The notes below the pieces were generated by a model. That model had not been told where the DNA came from, made no database searches, and saw only the letters and a program-made list of their open reading frames with translations. A stretch of DNA of 64,000 bases from Prorocentrum cordatum (Eukaryota; Sar; Dinophyceae; Prorocentrales; Prorocentraceae): positions 300,001-364,000 of the forward strand of contig CAUYUJ010014351.1 of NCBI GenBank assembly GCA_963575745.1, read 5' to 3'. Numbering within the stretch: the stretch's first letter is position 1; every line of letters begins with the position of its first letter. This document shows positions 33,847 to 43,783 of the stretch, piece after piece. The position numbers and the translations under genes are program-made.

Positions 33847-33868
33847 CTTGAGCCAAAATTGCTACGGA
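33847..33868 (-). other. Dinoflagellate spliced-leader relic at the LINE 5' end
   Basis: The minus strand reads TCCGTAGC then AATTTTGGCTCAAG: 21 of 22 bases match the DinoSL exon, the only change being A for C at position 9. It abuts the 53-bp satellite on one side and the LINE leader on the other, so it marks where a trans-spliced, reverse-transcribed LINE mRNA was inserted. Confidence 0.85.
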
Positions 33869-33869
33869 A

Positions 33870-34005
33870 ATCTCGGCGGCCGAGAATAGAACCGTCTCCG
33901 ATCGGTTGCGCCATAGGTTGCGCCTCGGCGGCCGAGAATCAAACCGTCTCCCATCGGTTGCGCCATAGGTTGCGCCCTCGGCGGTCGAGAATAGAACCGT
34001 CGGGT
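33870..34005. repeat. 53-bp satellite, about 2.5 copies (array 2)
   Basis: Same unit as 27253-27595: ggccgagaatagaaccgtct, ccgatcggttgcgccatagg and ttgcgcc. It begins within two bases of the spliced-leader relic. Confidence 0.9.
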
Positions 34006-34164
34006 AACAGGTGTGACCAGTCAGTTCAGTTCAGTTTACCTCGCGAGCAACAAATTCGGGCTACGCCCGAAATACTTTCCCCCTGGTGCACCCCGAAGCA
34101 CGTTTTTAGGGCGGGCCGGGCGTTTCGCCTGAGACTTCCTCACCATGTATGTCCCTGAAGCTAA

Positions 34165-34790
34165 AAAGTCATCACTTTCATATCTGGAGGGCGGGTCGTT
34201 TTTTAAGATGTGGCTCTCGTTTTAGCGCCGCGCGAATTTGTTTAAACAGATGCAAGAGCTTCATGGATCGAGGGCGGGTGGTGAAAAAGTGTGGTTTTCG
34301 CTGAAGCGCCGCGCACATTCGTTGTAAAACTTCGCAGGAGCTTCACTGATTGAGGGCGGGTGGTTTTCGGAATGTGGCTCTCGCCTAAGCGCCGCGCGCA
34401 TTCGTTTTGAACAGTTGCAAGAGAGTCATGGGCTCCCATCATCATCGTACTAGAAGTGGCGCTGTGGACATATTCTAAATTATGAGGGCGCAACAGTTAC
34501 GTTGATTCGCGGTGTTGAACTTCCAGGAATGGCTTTCTGGTACGGTTCAGGATTGTCAAAACGCAACAGTCCGGTTGATCCGTGGCGTTGGCATCCAGAG
34601 AACAATGTTTTGGCACAGGGTCTTCCAACGGTTGTCTTCCAACGAGGCAATTTCTTCGTCAGTGGAAATGAGCCGTTCTAGGGGCCTATGGAAAAAAAAG
34701 AACTTGGGGGATGGTTTATTCCAACGTCGTTGGTGATTTTCGGTTTGCACTGGTCCTCCTCCTCGTCATCCTCCTCCTTCTCCTCCTACG
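34165..34790 (-). repeat. Composite dispersed repeat, copy 3 (inverted)
   Basis: Reverse complement of the element at 8508-9265. From right to left: CTC run, ccagtgcaaaccgaaaatca, ttggaataaaccatc, the cgcgaatcaacgtaac motif at about 34497-34512, and ~80-bp units containing gtgcgcggcgcttaggcgag. The same order in opposite orientation indicates mobility or segmental copying. Confidence 0.75.
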
Positions 34791-35130
34791 TATCTTCTCT
34801 TCTACCTCCTTCGCTTCCTCCTATCCACGAGAGCAAAGAAACTGCTGGAAATCTCCTTTTCTTCCTCCTTCTCCTCCTCCTCCTCCTCCTCACCCCCTTT
34901 CTCCCAGTCCTCGGCCTCCCCCCCTCCTGTTGCTGCTCCTCCTCATTCCTTGATTCCCCCCCTCCCGTTGCTGCTCCTTGGGCCTCTGGGCACCTGACTC
35001 CCCATGGCCTTCCTGGGGCCTCCTGGTGTTCCCCCTCCCCTTCTCATCCATCTTCCCCTCGTCCTCCTCGTCCACATGCTCCTTTTCCACGTTTTTTGAC
35101 TCCCCTTTTCCACCCTCCTCCAGATCCACA
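34755..35130. repeat. CTC-rich simple sequence
   Basis: Pyrimidine-rich with many CTCCTC runs. Open frames are compositional artefacts. Confidence 0.8.
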
Positions 35131-35259
35131 ACAGAATGTGAAATCATGGAGGTAGTCCGCTGGGTTTGCGGATTCCGAACTCGCAGAATTCAGGCCCATC
35201 CCTGATGGTGCTGAAATCCTGCTGGCGATGATCATGTTCGGCAAGCCCTGCGACCCACA

Positions 35260-35850
35260 ACGTTTCAGCTTTGCACCGCGGTTGCGTGGCCCTGATGTTC
35301 AGCGCGACTCCCATTCTCGCTCGCCCTCCTCCTCCTCCTCCTCCTCCTCCTCCTGCCCACCATCGCAAGGGGGGTGGCCCTCTTCTCTCGCCCAGGCCGT
35401 TGCTCCGATGCACGCCTGGGCGCAGATGCAGGGATGGCCCGAGGAGACGAAGAGCGTGGCCACTGACGATGAGCTCGACTGCCGTTCTCTTCCCCCTCCT
35501 GCCATCAAGTAAAGGGGGGCCTTTCATCTCAAGCCCGGGCTATTGTTCCAAAAGCCATCGGGCGCAGGTGCAGGAGTGGCTCGATGAGACGAGTTCGACT
35601 CCCGATCTCGCTCTCCCTCTTCCTGCCCGCCCTCGGAAAGAGGGGGGCTCTTATCTCGCCTGGGTCGTCGCTCCGTCGCTCCGAAGACGCCTGGGCGCAG
35701 GTGCAGGAGTGGCTCGAGGAAACGAAGACCGAGCTGCTTGACAAGTCGTTCGCCGGCCTGGCGGGGAAGGTGGAGGCGATCCGGGCCCCGCGGGGGGTGC
35801 CGATGGGGCACCCCGAGTGCAGCGATGAGAGAGCGAGTGTCAGCAGAGCC
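35260..35850 (+). repeat. Three imperfect ~135-bp repeats with an exon-like segment
   Basis: The block gcctgggcgcag(g)tgcag followed by gagtggctcgaggagacgaa recurs at about 35415, 35560 and 35688. In the last copy the frame reads VQEWLEETKTELLDKSFAGL and continues AGKVEAIR, a convincing amphipathic helix preceded by an AG. It may be a real exon of the long gene to the left or a captured fragment. Confidence 0.5.
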
Positions 35851-35857
35851 TGTGGGA

Positions 35858-36085
35858 AAAAAATCAACACACAAAAAAACAAAAACACAACACACACACA
35901 CAACTAACAAAAAACGAAAACACAACAACAAACAAACCAAACAAACAACACACACACAAAACACAACAATAACAACACACAAGAAAACAAACAACACAAC
36001 ACACAAACAAAACAAGCAAACAACAAAACAACACAAAAAACAAAACAACAACCAAACAAAGCACACACAAAACACACACACAGCA
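35858..36085. repeat. AC/AAC-rich simple sequence
   Basis: acaaaacaacaaacaaccaa and CA runs on the plus strand, a strongly purine/A-rich low-complexity stretch. Confidence 0.85.
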
Positions 36086-36199
36086 GAGCTAGGAAGCGCC
36101 AGGAAGCGATTCCGAGGGGCTCGCATGGCCAGTGTCACCTGGATCTCCCTGCGCCTTCCGGCCTCTGTGGCGTCGTTTTTTTGTTGTTGCGTTTGTGCG

Positions 36200-36680
36200 T
36201 GTTCTCTCTCGCTCTGCCCCTCTCTCTCTCTCTCCCCTCTCTCTCCATCCCCCTCTCCCTCACTCCCTCGCTCCCTGCCTCCCTCTCTCTCTCTCTCGTT
36301 TGTGCTCTCTTCCTCTCTGTCTCTGCCTCTTCCTCTTCCTCACTCGATCTATTCCATTATATTTCTTGTTATGGGTTGCATAGATGCCCTCCCTCTCTCT
36401 CTCTCTCTCTCTCCTCTTTGCTCTCATGTATTGTCGTCTCTACACGAACAGTATACGATCGTCTATTTTAGTATCTCTATGTATTTCTCTGTGTTGTGTC
36501 TTTTTCTCCATCACTCTCTCTCTGTATTCATTTGTGTCGTGTGTGTACTCTCTCTCTCTCTCTTTCTCTGTCTCTCCCTTGCTCTCTATCTCTCTCATTC
36601 TTCCTATGTATAAGTGTATATATATATATATATGTTTGTATTCCCCTTCTTTGTGTATGTGTGTGTGTGCGTCTATCATC
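36200..36680. repeat. CT-rich simple sequence
   Basis: TCTC/CTCT runs with short TATA/TGTG stretches. 36680-37130 is unique-looking without a recognised gene. It contains tatcgaagacgcctacggcg at 37034, similar to 10610. Confidence 0.8.
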
Positions 36681-37129
36681 CTGACCCCCTTGGCCCGGTT
36701 CTGGCTTGCCGCCGCCCCCGCCCAGCAAGCAAAGTATGTCTGTCGCAGTCTCTCTTCCGCAGCGGGGTCACACTCACCTTTCCTCTTCGTGCATCTGGTT
36801 CGAGCTTCCTCAACCTGTCCTTTCGCCAGCCCTCCGTTTCCGGCGGCGCTCTGTAACATGCATGGGGCGTTCCAGGAAGGGCCTTGTCTGCGAGGATAGA
36901 AGGGGTTGTCATCTCTTCCGCGGCGGACGCTGGCGGAAGGGCGGCGGAAGGTGGCGGAAGTAAACATTTCACCCCAAGAGATGAACAGATTTTTGGGTTC
37001 AGGGTTTCTGGAATCGGCCACATGTACATACACTATCGAAGACGCCTACGGCGAATCACCGCCGCCCCCTGCCCTTTCGGAAGCGCCGATGCGGCCGACT
37101 GCTGTGGCCAGAGGTCTGCCAAGTTATTG

Positions 37130-37480
37130 GGCCATATGTTCCCCGAATCGGTCTTTACAGCCTTCGGGGAACACCATCTTGAGGCCATCTTGGGCCGTCT
37201 TGGGTGCATCTTGGAGCCATCTTACCCGTCTTGGAGGCCATTTTGGCCGTCTTGGAGGCATCTTGGAGGCCATCTTGGGCCATCTTGGCCGTCTTGGAGG
37301 CCATCTTGGGCGTCTTGGAGGCCTCTTGGGCCGTCTTGAGGCCCTCTTGGGGCCTTCTTGGGGGCCTCTTGGGCCGTCATGGGGCCATCTTGGAGGCCTC
37401 TTGGGTGCTGTTGGGGCGATGTTGGGGACCTCATGGGCCGTCTGGGGCCGTCGGAGAGCTGAAAAGAAGAACATGCCAAA
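37130..37480 (+). repeat. Cttgggccgtcttgg repeat block 1
   Basis: Loose tandem of gccatcttgggccgtcttgg/aggcctcttgggccgtcttg. The block recurs nearly identically at 39155-39480 and partly at 39580-39740, and more loosely at 39960-40545. Translations such as LAVLEASWRPSWAILAVLE are artefacts of the repeat. Confidence 0.85.
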
Positions 37481-37629
37481 ATCCTTCAAAAACCTTAGGA
37501 AAATCAATGATTACCTAACATCGAAGACTGATAGGTTTCTAGTAGTGTCAAAAGAGGTCACAGATCACTCCACAGGGGGGTCCGGGCAGGTGTTGGGAGT
37601 TGCCGGGCGGGCCTGTGCCGAACTCGTTT

Positions 37630-38215
37630 TTCACCAACAGTCACACACTTCGTGCTCTTCGACTTCCCAGAACTCCATTCCCAGGCTCATTCTGAATAAC
37701 CGGATGCAACAGTCACACACTTCGTGCTCTTCGAGATCCCAGAACGCCATTCCCGGGCCACCTTTAGAATAACCGGATGCAACAGTCACACACTTCGTGC
37801 TCTTCGAGTTCCCAGAACTCCATTCCCGGGCCACATTCTGGAGGGCCGGATGCAACAGTCACACACTTCGTGCTCTTCGACTTCCCAGAACTCCATTCCC
37901 GGGCCACATTTTGGATGCCCGGAGCCAACTGTAGGCCACTTCGTGCTCTTCTATTCCCAGAACTCCATTCCCGGGCCACATTTTGAATGCCCGGAGCCAA
38001 CTGTAGGCCACTTCGTGCTTCTTCGAGTTCCCAGAACTCCATTCCCGGGCCACATTTTGAATGCCCGGAGCCAACTGTAGGCCACTTCGTGCTCTTCGAG
38101 TTCCCAGAACTCCATTCCCGGGCCACATTTTGAATGCCCGTAGCCAACTGTAGGCAACTTCGTGCTCTTCGACTTCCCAGAACTCCCATTCCTGGGCCAC
38201 ATTTTCAGCAGGGGC
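37630..38215 (+). repeat. ~72-bp tandem repeat, about eight copies
   Basis: Units contain cacttcgtgctcttcgag, ttcccagaactccattcccg and ggccacattttgaatgcccg. Spacing is 72-73 bp (for example 37748, 37820, 37892 and 37965). The early units have caacagtcacacacttcg in place of ccaactgtaggccacttcg. Confidence 0.9.
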
Positions 38216-38975
38216 AAGAGCACGACGAGGAGGAGGACGAGCAAGACCAGGAGGACGAGGACGAGCAGGAGCAGGACGAGGAGCAGGAGGAGCAGGAGAA
38301 GAAGGACGAGCAGGAGGAGGAGGAGGACGAGCAGGAGGAGGAGGACGACCAGGAGGAGGAGGACGACCAGGAAGAGGAGGAGGAGGAGGAGGAGGAGGGG
38401 AGGGGGAGGAGTACCAGGAGGAGGAGGAGGAGGAGGAGGAGGAGGAGGAGGAGGAGGAGGAGAGGAGGAGGAGGAGGAGGAGGAGGACGAGGACGAGGAG
38501 GAGGAGGAGGAGGGGGGGGGGAGAGTACCAGGAGGAGGAGAACGAGGACCACCAGGAGGAGGAGGAGGAGGAGGAGGAGGAGGAGGAGGAGGAGGAGGAC
38601 ACCAGGAGGAGGAGGACGAGCAAGACGAGGAGGACGAGAACGAGGACGACCAGGAAGAGGAGGAGGAGGAGGAGGAGGAGGGGAGGGGGAGGACTACCAG
38701 GAGGAGGAGGAGGAGGAGGAGGAGGAGGAGGAAGGAGGAGGAGGAGGAGGAGGAGGAGGAGGACGAGGAGGAGGAGGGGGGGGGAGAGCACCAGGAGGAG
38801 GAGAACGAGGACCACCAGGAGGATGAGGAGGAGGAGGAGGGAGGAGGAGGAGGAGGAGGAGGATGAGGAGAGAGCACCAGGAGGAGGAGGACGAGCAAGA
38901 CGAGGAGGACGAGAACGAGGACGAGGAGGAAGAGGAGAGGAGGAGGAGGAGGAGGAGGAGCAGGAGATGAGGCTG
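38216..38975. repeat. GAG/GAC microsatellite, about 750 bp
   Basis: Almost pure GAG with GAC and CAG interruptions, giving long open frames of Glu/Asp or Ser/Leu on the two strands. It contains the block accaggaggaggacgagcaa more than once. Confidence 0.95.
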
Positions 38976-39074
38976 ACTGTGACTGCGACTGCCGACTGTT
39001 TCGTCTGAATCTTAAGGGGAATGCTTTCAGATATGCTTCTACACATCGCTGTTAGGTTGCTTTGCCGGGATAAT

Positions 39075-39745
39075 TTTAACCTATTCGGGCCTTCCTGGAG
39101 GGCGTCTTGGAGGGCTCTTGGGCCGTCTTGGAGGCCTTTTGCGGGCCTTTTGGGCCGTCTTAGACCATCTTGAGGCCATCTTGGGCCGTCTTGGGTGCAT
39201 CTTGGAGCCATCTTACCCGTTTGGAGGCCATCTTGGCCGTCTTGGAGGCATCTTGGAGGCCATCTTGGGCCATCTTGGCCGTCTTGGAGGCCATCTTGGG
39301 CGTCTTGGAGGCCTCTTGGGCCGTCTTGAGGCCCTCTTGGGGCCTTCTTGGGGGCCTCTTGGGCCGTCATGGGGCCATCTTGGAGGCCTCTTGGGTGCTG
39401 TTGGGGCGATGTTGGGGACCTCTTGGGCCGTCTTGGGCCGTCGGAGAGCTGAAAAGAAGAACATGCCAAAATCCTTGAAAAACCTAAGGAAAATCAATGA
39501 TTTTAACCTATTCGGGCCTTCCTGGAGGGCGTCTTGGAGGGCTCTTGGGCCGTCTTGGAGGCCTTTTGCGGGCCTTTTGGGCCGTCTTAGACCATCTTGA
39601 GGCCATCTTGGGCCGTCTTGGGTGCATCTTGGAGCCATCTTACCCGTTTTGGAGGCCATCTTGGCCGTCTTGGAAGCATCTTGGAGGCCATCTTGGGCCA
39701 TCTTGGCCGTCTTGGAGGCCATCTTGGGCCAAGTTGGGGCAACAA
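39075..39745 (+). repeat. Cttgggccgtcttgg repeat, two further copies
   Basis: 39075-39480 repeats the block at 37130-37480 including its right-hand tail (gaagaacatgccaaaatcct). A second start at 39506 (acctattcgggccttcctgg) repeats 39080 onward, so a ~425-bp unit is itself tandemly duplicated. Confidence 0.85.
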
Positions 39746-39959
39746 AGGCATTGACAGGCGGATTTTCGGAAACTTGCGGGTGGCCGGCGGGACGGGCCGA
39801 AGCCCACTGGGGAGTTCTTTTAGAAAAAGAACCAAAACCAAAACCTGACTCGTCCAGCACGCCGTGCACCCCTGTGGCAGGACCACAGGGGGCGGCGGAT
39901 CTCATGGCCTTCGGCCCATCCCGCCGCCGTGCCTGGGTTGTGGATCATCTGCCTCTCGG

Positions 39960-40545
39960 GTGATCATTGGGACGTCGCAGAAGGCTTCTCGGGGGCCTCT
40001 TGGGGGCTGTTTCGAAGCCTCTTGGGGCGTTTTCGGAGCCTCTTGGGTCTCTTGGGGCCTCTTGGGGGCCCTTGGGGCCTCCTTAGGGCCTCCTGGAAGC
40101 TTCTTGGGGCAGAAGTCATAGATTTTCGGTTCCTGTTCCCCCTCTTGGGCCATTCTTGGGGATGTCTTCGGGCCCTCTTGGGACGTCTTGAGCGCCTCTA
40201 GGGCCATCTTGGAGCCCTCTTGGGCCGTGTTGGGGCCCTTTTGGGGGCCTTTGGGCCGTCTTGGGGCGGCCCTGGGGGGCTCTTGGGCCGTCTTGGAGCG
40301 TCGGGAGCTCGAATAGCAGAGGACCCAAAAGTCATTGAAACACCTCAGCAAAAGCAATGATCTTGCCCTCCTGGGACCCTCTTGGGAAGGCTCTTGGGGC
40401 GTTTTGGGGGCGTCTCGGAGGCATCTTGCGTCATCTTGGGACCATCTTGGGCGTCTTGGTGCGATCTTTGGGCGTTTCGGGGCCCTCTGGGATCGTCTTG
40501 GGGGCCTCTTGAGGGCCTCTTGGCCCGTCTTGGGGCCCTATTGGT
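39960..40545 (+). repeat. Diverged cttggggcctcttggg repeats
   Basis: Looser relatives of the preceding repeat, with cttgggggcctcttgggg units. A tail like gaatagcagaggacccaaaa replaces gaaaagaagaacatgcc. 40545-40800 is unique-looking and without a recognised gene. Confidence 0.7.
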
Positions 40546-40734
40546 TCCGAAAAAGGCAAAAGACAAGCCGCGTCAAGCCGCGCCAAGCCCAGGGAGATTT
40601 GGCAATCTGGACTCCGGGCCTCTTAAGGCTCAGTTGACGCAAAGGCTGAGGCTTAAGGGACTGGACAAAGGACCTGAGGACCCGCCCGCCCATGCCCAGC
40701 GGCACGGTGGCGGACATATGCATGTGGGTGCATT

Positions 40735-41122
40735 TTTATGCACGTGTGCGCATCTATACGTACTACCACATGTGTGTAATTTGTATGCGCGTGCATGTGA
40801 CTACATATACACATGTACACATATATATATATGGATCTATATATATATATATAGATAGATCGATATACTTGGACACCCCCCAGCACCCATTAACCGTCTT
40901 CTTTTGTTTTGCTGGAGGAATAATGATAAAGGGGGAGTAGGAATGAGAGCAACGTACTCAACATTATAATGAAGCCGACGAGGTGGAGGGTGGAAAGGTG
41001 AAGGGAGAGGAACACCATTAGCAGTAGGAGTTCGAGTAACCGTGGCAAGAAGACGGAGTATGAGTGGGGTGGGCAGCGCGCACGGCGATGTGGAATATCA
41101 ATGGGTGCTGGGGAGGGGCTGA

Positions 41123-41153
<31 letters not shown>

Positions 41154-41215
41154 GTATATGCATATATATACACAGATATACATGTAAACATACAACTATG
41201 TGTATATATAATATA
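40735..41215. repeat. TA/TG-rich low-complexity stretches
   Basis: tatatatatagatagatc at 40820-40865 and a TA run at 41120-41160 with flanking TATG/CATG words. The DNA between (40870-41110) shows no gene. Confidence 0.8.
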
Positions 41216-41396
41216 ACTGGTCGCCCCCCTGTGATCATACCTTTCTCTGCTTCTCTGCTTCTTCCTCGTTGTCCTCTCTCTTCTTTCTCCCCCCCCCGCT
41301 CCTCCTCCTCCTCCTGCTCCTGCTCCTCCTCCTCCTCCTGCTCCTGCTGTTCCTCTTCCTCCTCCTCCTCCTCCTCCTCCTCTTCCTCCTCCTCTT

Positions 41397-41552
41397 TGTA
41401 GCAATACAGAACCACTACCAGACAGCGCTTGGCGCCCTCCCCGTCCCAGCACCCTCCTCCTCCGCGCCTCCCACACCAACGCAACAACAAAAACACAGTA
41501 ATTGGCGCCCTTGGTGCAAGGACGCACTGTGCATGTTGGTTTTCTTTGTGTT
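41397..41552 (-). repeat. Dispersed repeat, inverted copy (partner at 54925-55065)
   Basis: The reverse complement of cttgcaccaagggcgccaa, ggaggcgcggagcagggtgc, acggggagggcgccaagcgc and ggctttgtattgct at 54930-55065 is found here in order (agcaatacag, gcgcttggcgccctccccgt, gcaccctcctcctccgcgcc, attggcgcccttggtgcaag). Related pieces occur at 54400-54530 and 54745-54835. Confidence 0.75.
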
Positions 41553-41572
41553 CCCAACCCTCCTTGGTTGGG
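41553..41572. repeat. Conserved hairpin CCCAACC-ctcctt-GGTTGGG, array leader 1
   Basis: A 7-bp perfect stem. The same hairpin precedes the 101-bp arrays at 45636-45655, 47960-47979 and 51214-51233, each time followed by g(t/g)attcgttttgaata. It appears to be part of a conserved array leader. Confidence 0.75.
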
Positions 41573-41674
41573 TATTCGTTTTGAATAGAGCACTGTGGTC
41601 GCGTCCCTCCTCCTCCTCCTCCTCCTCCTCCTCCTTCCGCCTCCCGCCTGCTCCTGCCCTCTCTTCGCCGACGA

Positions 41675-42500
41675 TGGGGGCTGCGATCTGCGAGACTGTC
41701 GCCACTTTCGAGGGCTGCTGGTGGGTCCAGCGGGGTGAGGCACCGCGCGGACCTGAGCAAGACCTCGCCGTCCCTGGGGGGCTGCGATCTGCGAGATTGT
41801 CGCCACTTCCGATGGTTGCTGGTGGGTCCAGCGGAGTGAGGCACCGCGCGGATCTGAGCGAGACCTCGCCGTCCCTGGGGGGCTGCGATCTGCCAGACTG
41901 TCGCCACTTTCGAGGGCTGCTGGTGAGCCCTGCGGAGTGAGGCACCGCGCGGATCTGAGCGAGACCTCGCCGTCCCTGGGGGGCTGCGATCTGCGAGATT
42001 GTCGCCACTTTCGAGGGCTGCTGGTGGGTCCAGCGGGGTGAGGCACCGCGCGGACCTGAGCGAGACCTCGCCGTCCCTGGGGGGCTGCGATCTGCGAGAT
42101 TGTCGCCACTTTCGAGGGTTGCTGGTGGGTCCAGCGGGATGAGGCACCGCGCGGACCTGAGCGAGACCTCGCCGTCCGTGGGGGGCTGCGATCTGCGAGA
42201 TTGTCGCCACTTTCGAGGGCTGCTGGTGGGTCCAGCGGTGTGAGGCACCGCGCGGACCTGAGCGAGACCTCGCTGTCCCTGGGGGCTGCACTTTCGAGGG
42301 CTGCTGGTGGGTCCAGCGGGGTGAGGCACCGCGCTGACCTGAGCGAGACCTCGCCGTCCCTGGGGGGCTACGATTTGCGAGATAGTCGCCACTTTCGAGG
42401 GCTGCTGGTGGGCTCGCCACTTTCGAAGACTGCTGGTGGGTCCAGCGGAGTGAGGCACTGCGCGGACCTGAGCGGGACCTCGCCGTCCTTGGGTGGCCAT
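41675..42500. repeat. 101-bp satellite array A, about eight units
   Basis: Unit: ctgcgatctgcgagattgtc, gccactttcgagggctgctg, gtgggtccagcggagtgagg, caccgcgcggatctgagcga, gacctcgccgtccctggggg, spaced 101 bp (41681, 41782, 41883, 41984). Because 101 leaves remainder 2 on division by 3, a single open frame passes through all three phases of the unit. Confidence 0.95.
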
Positions 42501-42571
42501 GTCATGTTGTTGCTGCCCCGCCGACGTTTCAAGCCCCTTGCCCACAGTCTCCTTTTGGACCTTGCGTCTTC

Positions 42572-42755
42572 CTTAGTGACTCAGGGGTTCACTTAGTTAC
42601 TCATCGTTTTTCCTTTGATTGGGGACCTGCGAACCTCCCGAATGCCGCTCGCAGAAGTATATGCGTCCATGCCACGTCGCCGCCTTCTCGTCAAGTCTCC
42701 CATCTACTCCTGCCCCGCATTGCGCAGGGGTAGGGTACGTCGCCAGGGTAATGTC
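42572..42755. repeat. Duplication junction sequence J1
   Basis: tgactcaggggttcacttag, gaatgccgctcgcagaagta, catgccacgtcgccgccttc and tacgtcgccagggtaatg recur at 47760-47940 (J2), and the second half recurs at 54287-54362 (J3). J1-J2 and J2-J3 delimit the two halves of the tandem duplication. Confidence 0.8.
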
Positions 42756-42894
42756 CAACCCCCCTTGGTTGGCTATTCGTTTTGAATAGGGCAATGCTCG
42801 CGCGTTCTTCCTTCCTTCCTTCCTTCCTTTCTCCAGCCTCCCGCCTCCTGCCTCCCGCCTCCCGCCACCCCTCCCTCCTGTCTCCACGTGCACT

Positions 42895-43500
42895 GCTTGG
42901 GGGGCTGCGATCTGCGAAACTGTCGCCACTTTCGAGGGCTGCTGGTGGGTCCAGCGGAGTGAGGCACCGCGCGGATCTGAGCGAGACCTCCCCTTCCCTG
43001 GGGGGCTGCGATTTGCGAGATTGTCGCCACTTTCGAGGGCTGCTGGTGGGTCAGCGTAGTGAGGCAACGTGCGGATCTGAGCCAGACCTCCCCTTCCCTG
43101 GGGGGCTGCGATTTGCGAGACTGTCGCCACTTTCAAGGGCTGCTGGGGGTCCAGCAGGGTGAGGCACCGCGCGGATCTGAGCGAGACCTTCCCGTCCCTG
43201 GGGGGCTGCGATCTGCGAGATTGTCGCCACTTTCGAGGGCTGCTGGTGGGTCCAGCGGAGTGAGGCGCCGCGCAGATATGAGCGAGACCTCGCCGTCCCT
43301 TGGGGGGGGGGGCTGCGATCTGCGAAGCCGTCGCCACTTTCGAGGGTTGCTGGTGGGTCCAGCGGAGTGAGGCACCGCGCGGATCCGAGCGAGACCTCCC
43401 CGTCCTTGGGGGGCTGCGATCTGCGAGACTGTTGCCACTTCCGAGGGCTGCTGGTGGGTCCAGCGGAGTGGGGCACCGCGCGGATCTGAGCTAGACCTGG
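42895..43500. repeat. 101-bp satellite array B, about six units
   Basis: Same unit as array A; it ends at gacctgggg just before the GAC/GCC run at 43503. Upstream, 42756-42894 is the array leader with the ccaaccccccttggttgg hairpin variant and a cttcc microsatellite. Confidence 0.95.
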
Positions 43501-43502
43501 GG

Positions 43503-43560
43503 ACAGACGCCGACGCCGACGACGACGACCCCGACGACGCCGACGCCGACGCCGACGAGA
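43503..43560. repeat. GAC/GCC microsatellite upstream of gene copy 1
   Basis: gacgccgacgacgacgaccc and similar triplets. The corresponding run before gene copy 2 is at 48901-48962. The two differ by a few triplets. Confidence 0.9.
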
Positions 43561-43691
43561 GGCCTCCGGAAGTTCCTGGAGGTGGTGTCCAGTGGTAGAA
43601 GTCTCTGGAGGATTCTTCGAGGTCCAACAGTTCCCAAACGCGTCTAAAACCCTCAATCTTCGAATGCTTGACGCTTCGCGTATCCCCACCA

Positions 43692-43721
43692 GTGTCCGTA
43701 ACCCCCTGTGGCTCAAGTCTC
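43692..43721 (+). other. Degenerate spliced-leader relics before gene copy 1
   Basis: TCCGTA-a-CC-cccTg-TGGCTCAAG matches the DinoSL exon at 18 of 22 positions with one inserted base, and is followed directly by TCTCAAG, the tail expected of a second, older relic. It lies 70-90 bp before the ATG. Degeneracy makes this weaker than the relics at 33847 and 59703. Confidence 0.5.
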
Positions 43722-43783
43722 AAGGGTGATTCGCCATTTTCGCAGGCATACACACACATCGGGTACACTCCGTACAAGTAGCG

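Larger units (their letters stand above)
28030..33868 (-). mobile_element. Near full-length, inactivated LINE with spliced-leader 5' end
   Basis: Reading on the minus strand: spliced-leader relic (33868-33847), 131-bp leader, ORF1 (33715-32741), endonuclease, reverse transcriptase, RNase H and a C-terminal pair of Cys/His zinc knuckles ending with TGA near 28030. The domain order is that of endonuclease-bearing LINEs with a terminal RNase H. Nonsense codons (TAG at 33526-33524, 31200-31198, 30350-30348 and 29691-29689) and at least seven changes of frame show the copy is dead. The 3' end is not sharply defined: no poly(A) or target duplication was found downstream. A 53-bp satellite lies on both sides. 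Confidence 0.85.

Noticed and set aside
37859-39469. 536-codon minus-strand frame of Ser/Leu/Pro runs
   Set aside because: It is the complement of the GAG array plus flanking tandem repeats; no start, domain or codon signal.
41018-42545. 360-440-codon minus-strand frames through 101-bp arrays as genes
   Set aside because: The peptide simply repeats with the satellite; no start context, no unique sequence. Kept only as a finding about stop-free units.
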